From: Clostridiales bacterium
Lineage (GTDB): Bacteria; Bacillota; Clostridia; Lachnospirales; Lachnospiraceae
Direction of reading: 5' to 3'
DNA length: 9,958 nt
Assembly: GCA_021203115.1 (NCBI GenBank)
Contig: JAJQBV010000049.1
Location: forward strand, 1 to 9,958
Part shown: in pieces, positions 6,801 to 9,958 of the stretch
Layout: each line of letters opens with the position of its first letter
How positions within the stretch are numbered: the first letter of the stretch is position 1
Program-made: the position numbers and the translations under genes
Notes under the pieces: model-generated
Database searches by the model: none
What the model saw: only the letters and a program-made list of their open reading frames with translations
Told to the model about the DNA's origin: nothing

Positions 6801-7438
6801 CCTCCGGCACGACGACCTATGAGGACAATCTGAAATCGCTGGGCTACACGGATTTCTCCTCTCCGGACAGCATCAGCATCTACCCGAAGGATTTTGAATG
6901 CAAGGACGCAGTGATTGAAATACTAAACGACTATAATGACCGGATGGCCGCAAATGGCGAGGATGACAAGGTCATTACCTTCTCAGATTCCGTGGGCAGC
7001 CTGATGTCCATGGTCACCCAGATTGTGAACATCCTGAGCTATGTGCTGATTGCTTTCGTGGCAATCTCCCTTGTGGTCTCCTCCATCATGATCGGTGTGA
7101 TCACCTACATCAGCGTATTGGAGCGGAAACAGGAAATCGGGATATTGCGCGCTATCGGTGCCTCGCGCCGCAACATTACGCAGGTATTTAACGCGGAAAC
7201 CGGAATCATCGGGCTCGCCGCGGGACTCCTTGGCATCGTTCTGACTGTGATCCTGATCCAGCCGATCAACCGGCTGATACACAGCTACTCCGGCATCACG
7301 GAGCTGACCGCGCACCTGCCGCTGCGGTACGCGGTTCTGCTGATTGTCCTCAGCATCGCGCTGACGCTGCTCGCCGGAATGCTACCCTCCCGAAAGGCGG
7401 CCAGGAGCAACCCCGTGGAGGCGCTGCGGACGGAATAG
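3806..7438 (+). CDS. MacB/FtsX-type ABC transporter, ATPase fused to permease with giant extracellular domain
   Basis: This 1210-residue membrane protein begins with an ABC ATPase (about 1-225): Walker A GPSGSGKTT 38-46, Q-loop Gln 90, signature LSGGQ 142-146, Walker B ILLADE 162-167 with Glu 167, and H-loop His 198. It is the MacB/LolD subfamily. A first membrane helix lies near 268-290, then about 770 residues predicted outside the cell. The FtsX-type permease end has helices near 1075-1100, 1125-1150 and 1174-1197, with ERKQEIGILRAIGAS after the second helix and a final PSRKAARSNPVEAL. The outer part has an acidic patch near 625-640, a Ser/Gly linker near 665-690, three tandem repeats (720-909) and a coiled-coil-like Gln/Ser-rich stretch (about 915-965). 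Members work as mechanotransducers or exporters rather than classical importers. AGAGGGA sits 5 bases before the ATG. The substrate is unknown, and no sensor kinase or fusion partner is adjacent here. Confidence 0.9.
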   Translation: MLQIRHVCKKYRTGKLVQKALDDVTLNLRDSEFVAILGPSGSGKTTLLNVIGGLDRYDSGDLIINGISTEEYQDRDWDSYRNHTIGFVFQSYNLIPHQTILSNVELALTISGISRRQRRKRAMDALAQVGLADQAEKRPAQLSGGQMQRVAIARALVNSPDILLADEPTGALDSDTSLQVMDLLKDVAKSRLVVMVTHNPELAEQYATRIVRLKDGKICADSDPYEPEVKNTDQPIIHINMGRSSMSLGAAVTLSFNNLRTKKARTMLTAFAGSIGIIGIALILAISSGVNAYVNVLEAQMATEYPLEIEQAYYDVSAYVSARSGSSSLLGTESRGSDTNSGETGLSAADTVDITALIYNIFSGQASNDLTSLKEYLESGDSGIEDLVLDIEYDYGITPQIYQDNTEDVVQVHPDHFFDVLGFGSTTSANSIMSSIVDTDVFAPLPDSEDLYKDSYTVLAGRWPESWNECVMVTDSEGGTTDLALYVMGFEDTADLNTMISQFISGDTVEQPEITGTYSYSDFLGVTFKVVNSTDFYSYDSQYQIWTDKSDDEAYVQNLVNNGETLTIVGVVTVNEDAASEILDHGINYLPSLIEHLVKEAAESEIVQQQLANPEINVFTNEPIGEEEDDDSFDLNSQREVDEKLFGDVITVDESALEDLFGSFSSGLSDSLGSGSGSSIDLSDMVDLSSIELELPDEDDISLSELLSGIEITASGEDMSQIASELLDGYQSYVSGNSQADVTQLGDAFLAYLQTDAAQNILMEHMLEIIEANGGLQISTAQLQSLITDVMTDFQSYASEQGYTDISQMDAYLNEYLATSRAQDILNTWAASNLQFDLSGMTISEEQLSSLTSDLVSGYRTYAASNSSVPDPSQISDYFIEYLSTDEAQQILTDGLENMIDTESLESQISSALQNYMNEAAASVMESVSEQLESQISQAAGQISAQISAEIQKQLSANAGQMETILADAISVDTEALVNAFTVDMDIADLSDILTSLLSSGTTTYEDNLKSLGYTDFSSPDSISIYPKDFECKDAVIEILNDYNDRMAANGEDDKVITFSDSVGSLMSMVTQIVNILSYVLIAFVAISLVVSSIMIGVITYISVLERKQEIGILRAIGASRRNITQVFNAETGIIGLAAGLLGIVLTVILIQPINRLIHSYSGITELTAHLPLRYAVLLIVLSIALTLLAGMLPSRKAARSNPVEALRTE
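5963..6532 (+). repeat. Three tandem ~64-residue protein repeats in the ABC extracellular domain
   Basis: Repeat 1 starts SQIASELLDGYQSYVSG (residue 720), repeat 2 QSLITDVMTDFQSYASEQG (784) and repeat 3 SSLTSDLVSGYRTYAAS (849, ending about 909). Each has the order L(x)GY/F-Q/R-S/T-Y, then a Q-hydrophobic helix ending in YL-x-T/S-x-x-AQ-x-IL. The DNA has diverged, so this is an old duplication rather than a fresh one. Repeat units of 64-65 residues suggest a helical rod or stalk. Confidence 0.75.
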
Positions 7439-7472
7439 GTCGGCATTGCCTTATTCTGTAACTCTTCTGTTC

Positions 7473-8531
7473 TTAACCAGCGTAAAATTCCAGGCAGCCC
7501 TCTATATAGCGCCCGACGGTTTCATCATCCGCGCGGAAGACTTCATGCTTCGCGCCGGGAATGCATTCGATGCGGGCAGATGCCGGTGTTGACGCAGCAA
7601 GCTTCTTTACAAACAGCTCCTGCTGCTCCTTGGAAACAAAAATTTCCTCCGCTGCCTGAATCAATAAAACCGGCACCTCTATCCGCTTCCACGCATCCCG
7701 CATGAGAAAACGGTTTAAGCGAATTGCTTCGCGCAGCCATCCGTAGGACGCCGCGCATGTCTGATAAAGCGGCTCCGCATCGGTCTTATTTTTATACCAT
7801 GCCCATCTGCCATACGATGTGGCGCAGCTTTCCTCGAATGTTTCCGTGCCGTCATGGGCGTGCTGGCCGACGACATAGCTTTTCTCCCTGCCGAGCACGC
7901 ACATGACAAAAACGATCATCTTCGCCACGAGCCATGGCACACCGCCCGTACTGGGGCGTATCATGGGTGATGTGAGAAAAACCCTGCAAAACAGCCAGGG
8001 CTCCTGTGCGGCGAGTGCCGCGCCGATCCCGCCGCCCATGGAATGGGCAAAGAGAAAGAGTGGCAGCTCCGGGGTCTGTTTCCAGTGGTTCTTTGCAGCT
8101 TTCGCGACAAAGCTCAAATCATCCACATACCGCTGCCATCTGTCCGTATGTGTGAGAGAAACATCCCCTTCGACAAGACGGTAGGTACGCCCATGGCCGC
8201 AGTGCTCCGGAATGCAGACATGATACCCCGCCTTTAAAAAATAATAGATAATTTCAAAGTATTTGTCTGCTGTCTCGGCGAACCCGTGTGAAATGAGGAT
8301 GATGCCCCGTGCGTCCGCATCCTGCCCGTTTACCGTTTCCGCCGCAGAACGGCTTCCCGCTGTGTAAAACGCGCAGTAAATCTGCCGTCCGGCTTCCCGC
8401 GAGAGGAAGCATTCCTCCCGGCGGGGAAGTATATACGGGAGCACACGCTCCTCCATAAACTGACTGTAGTTCTCCTCCGGCTTGATTGCATCCGATTTCA
8501 TATCATTTCCATATCCATCATTATTCTTCAT
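7473..8531 (-). CDS. PldB-like alpha/beta hydrolase (lysophospholipase/monoacylglycerol lipase type)
   Basis: The 352-residue protein has an alpha/beta hydrolase core: an oxyanion strand ILISHGFAE, nucleophile elbow AHSMGG (Ser 164) and catalytic His 329 in GAKHEVF. Between them, LLIQAAEEIFV holds the likely acid, one of two glutamates at 295-296, resembling the QAEEE of E. coli lysophospholipase L2 (PldB) as I remember it. The acid is therefore probably Glu rather than Asp. No signal peptide is visible, so it should act in the cytoplasm. Two adjacent ATGs (8534, 8531) exist; GGAG at 8541-8538 is 6 bases from the second and only 3 from the first, so 8531 is preferred. It lies 24-27 bases behind the symporter gene, so they are co-transcribed. 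The substrate may be an acyl ester of the imported compound or a lipid; this is not resolved. Confidence 0.85.
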   Translation of the reverse strand: MKNNDGYGNDMKSDAIKPEENYSQFMEERVLPYILPRREECFLSREAGRQIYCAFYTAGSRSAAETVNGQDADARGIILISHGFAETADKYFEIIYYFLKAGYHVCIPEHCGHGRTYRLVEGDVSLTHTDRWQRYVDDLSFVAKAAKNHWKQTPELPLFLFAHSMGGGIGAALAAQEPWLFCRVFLTSPMIRPSTGGVPWLVAKMIVFVMCVLGREKSYVVGQHAHDGTETFEESCATSYGRWAWYKNKTDAEPLYQTCAASYGWLREAIRLNRFLMRDAWKRIEVPVLLIQAAEEIFVSKEQQELFVKKLAASTPASARIECIPGAKHEVFRADDETVGRYIEGCLEFYAG

Positions 8532-8558
8532 CATATTCTCCGTAAACCGCTGGGATAG

Positions 8559-9944
8559 TCAGACCTTGTCTGTTCCCCGTCTCTCCCGTATCTCACCCGC
8601 AAGCGCCTCTACCTTATCATCCGTAAGCTGATAATGCTTATGGAACAGCCACACCGCGATGAAAAGCATCGCAATCGGGAAAAGGGTCATGGTCATGCGA
8701 AGACCGGCGACAGACGACGCGGCCGCTGTGGCGACGGATGTTGCGTCCGTATCGGAGCTCAGGTTGCACACAGAGAGGCAAATCGAAGCGGCCATCGCAG
8801 CAACGCCGGATGCCAGCTTGACGGCAAATGTCTGCATAGAGAAAATCACGCTCTCATCCCGGCGGTTATTTTTGACTTCGCCGTAATCCACCGTATTGGC
8901 CAGAAAAATGGTCGTGAGTACGGTCAGCATCCCGCTCGCCGCAAAAATCAGGAACCCCGGAATAAACAGCACAAAAACATTCGACATGCTCGTGAAGGCC
9001 AGCACAAGCAGGACGGCATAGCCGACCACCGTCATCCCGAAACTGATGTAGAAAATACGGATGGTATTAAAAAACTTCCGCAGCAGCGGGAAAAACAGCA
9101 TCATCGAGAGAATCTGCATCGCGCCGCCAAACGTGTTAAACAGCGTGTAGGAGCTGTACCAGAACTCTCCGCCAAAATCGTATTTAAAGAAATAAATCAC
9201 GAGATTCGACGTTATATAGACCGCACAGTTGATGAGGACAATCGTAAGGACAACCGTTATCGCCTGGTCATTCTGAATCAATGCGCGGAACATCTGCCGG
9301 ACAGACGGGGATTCGACATCCACTGTGGATTTTTCCTTGATATTCAGGCAGGTACAGCCGATAAACAGGACAAACAGGATTGCGATAATCAGCGCAAACC
9401 GTTTAAATCCGACACGCTCATCCCCGCTGCCGAGAACCATAATGCTCATCATGGTGACGACGGTGATCAGAGCGGAACCCACACCGGCAGCACTTCTGGC
9501 AAGCGTCGTCAGATTCTCACGCTCCTTGCCGCCCTCCGTGAACGCCGGAATCATGGACCAGTACGGAATATCCATGATCGTGTAAGTCATGCCCCAGAGA
9601 ATATAGGTAATCGCGGCGTATGCCACGAGTCCGGAGGCATCGAGTGCGGGCGGCGCGGAAAACATCAGAACAAGAATAACCGCGTTCAACAGCGTGCCGA
9701 TCAGAATCCACGGACGGAACTTCCCGAACCTTGTCTTTGTCTTCGCCACAATCACACCCATGATCGGGTCATTGAACGCGTCAAACACACGCGCAACCAT
9801 CAGGATTATGCCCATGGCAATCGCGTTCACACCGCAAATATCCTGATAATAATACAGGACATAGCTGGCTGAGAGCATATATACCATGTCCTTCCCCACA
9901 GCACCGAGGCCGTAGGATGCCTTTTCCTTCATGGAAAGTTTCAT
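8559..9944 (-). CDS. MelB-like GPH-family cation:glycoside symporter
   Basis: The 461-residue integral membrane protein (12 helices expected) is a glycoside-pentoside-hexuronide:cation symporter of the major facilitator superfamily. It carries the family signature DAFNDPIMG with Asp 55 and Asp 59, which coincide with the cation-site aspartates of enterobacterial MelB. Asp 19 in GKDMVYM and Asp 125 in MDIPYWS match the sugar-site residues Asp 19 and Asp 124 of MelB, and Arg 150 in LARSAAG matches its Arg 149. KTKTRFGKFRPW (69-80) is the usual cytoplasmic loop after helix 2. The length is normal. The start ATG at 9944 has GGAGGT at 9958-9953, the last bases of the window, so the gene is complete but its promoter lies outside. 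It probably takes up a glycoside with Na+ or H+; the sugar cannot be told. The hydrolase follows in the same operon. Confidence 0.92.
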   Translation of the reverse strand: MKLSMKEKASYGLGAVGKDMVYMLSASYVLYYYQDICGVNAIAMGIILMVARVFDAFNDPIMGVIVAKTKTRFGKFRPWILIGTLLNAVILVLMFSAPPALDASGLVAYAAITYILWGMTYTIMDIPYWSMIPAFTEGGKERENLTTLARSAAGVGSALITVVTMMSIMVLGSGDERVGFKRFALIIAILFVLFIGCTCLNIKEKSTVDVESPSVRQMFRALIQNDQAITVVLTIVLINCAVYITSNLVIYFFKYDFGGEFWYSSYTLFNTFGGAMQILSMMLFFPLLRKFFNTIRIFYISFGMTVVGYAVLLVLAFTSMSNVFVLFIPGFLIFAASGMLTVLTTIFLANTVDYGEVKNNRRDESVIFSMQTFAVKLASGVAAMAASICLSVCNLSSDTDATSVATAAASSVAGLRMTMTLFPIAMLFIAVWLFHKHYQLTDDKVEALAGEIRERRGTDKV

Positions 9945-9958
9945 TGGAAAATACCTCC

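Noticed and set aside
7439..7472. Bidirectional terminator between the convergent ABC and hydrolase genes
   Set aside because: The 34-base gap has only a 3-bp GGC/GCC stem and no hairpin plus T-run.
8634..9872. 412-codon open frame on the plus strand
   Set aside because: It lies wholly antisense to the symporter gene, is rich in His, Arg, Asn and Gln with no recognisable motif, and has no ribosome binding site. It is a codon-bias shadow.

Overview
The window looks like a chromosomal stretch of a Clostridia bacterium, probably Lachnospiraceae. The evidence is the strong GGAGG-type ribosome binding sites, sigma-A promoters with exact 17-bp spacers, and protein families typical of that group. 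This is judged from sequence style and remembered families, not from a search.

Layout from left to right. Bases 1-42 (minus) hold the first 14 codons of a gene that runs off the left edge. Its probable promoter and a 14-bp palindromic operator lie at 192-224. Next come two minus-strand genes: a nitroreductase-family flavoprotein (384-965) and, upstream of it, a Gfo/Idh/MocA-family NAD(P)-dependent oxidoreductase (1044-2186) with its own extended -10 promoter.

Divergent from these is the most interesting part, an AT-rich two-gene module at 2305-3676. A DUF3990-type protein that looks like an ADP-ribosyltransferase-fold toxin is followed, with a 20-base overlap, by a probable antitoxin/autoregulator with a C-terminal XRE-type helix-turn-helix. 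The antitoxin is broken, or switchable, at a run of nine A: the helix-turn-helix lies in the +1 frame. A consensus promoter with a near-palindromic repeat between -35 and -10, and a second copy just downstream, gives a ready-made operator pair for that regulator.

Next is a GC-rich 1210-residue ABC transporter (3806-7438) that fuses a MacB/LolD-type ATPase to an FtsX-type permease. Its extracellular domain is about 770 residues and contains three tandem ~64-residue repeats. It has its own promoter overlapped by a 9-bp inverted repeat. Convergent with it, a minus-strand operon encodes a MelB-like GPH cation:glycoside symporter (8559-9944) followed 24-27 bases later by a PldB-like alpha/beta hydrolase (7473-8531).

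The genes form independent transcription units rather than one pathway. The clearest functional couplings are the toxin-antitoxin pair with its operator, and the symporter-hydrolase operon. The AT-rich toxin-antitoxin module between GC-rich housekeeping or transport genes suggests it was acquired horizontally.
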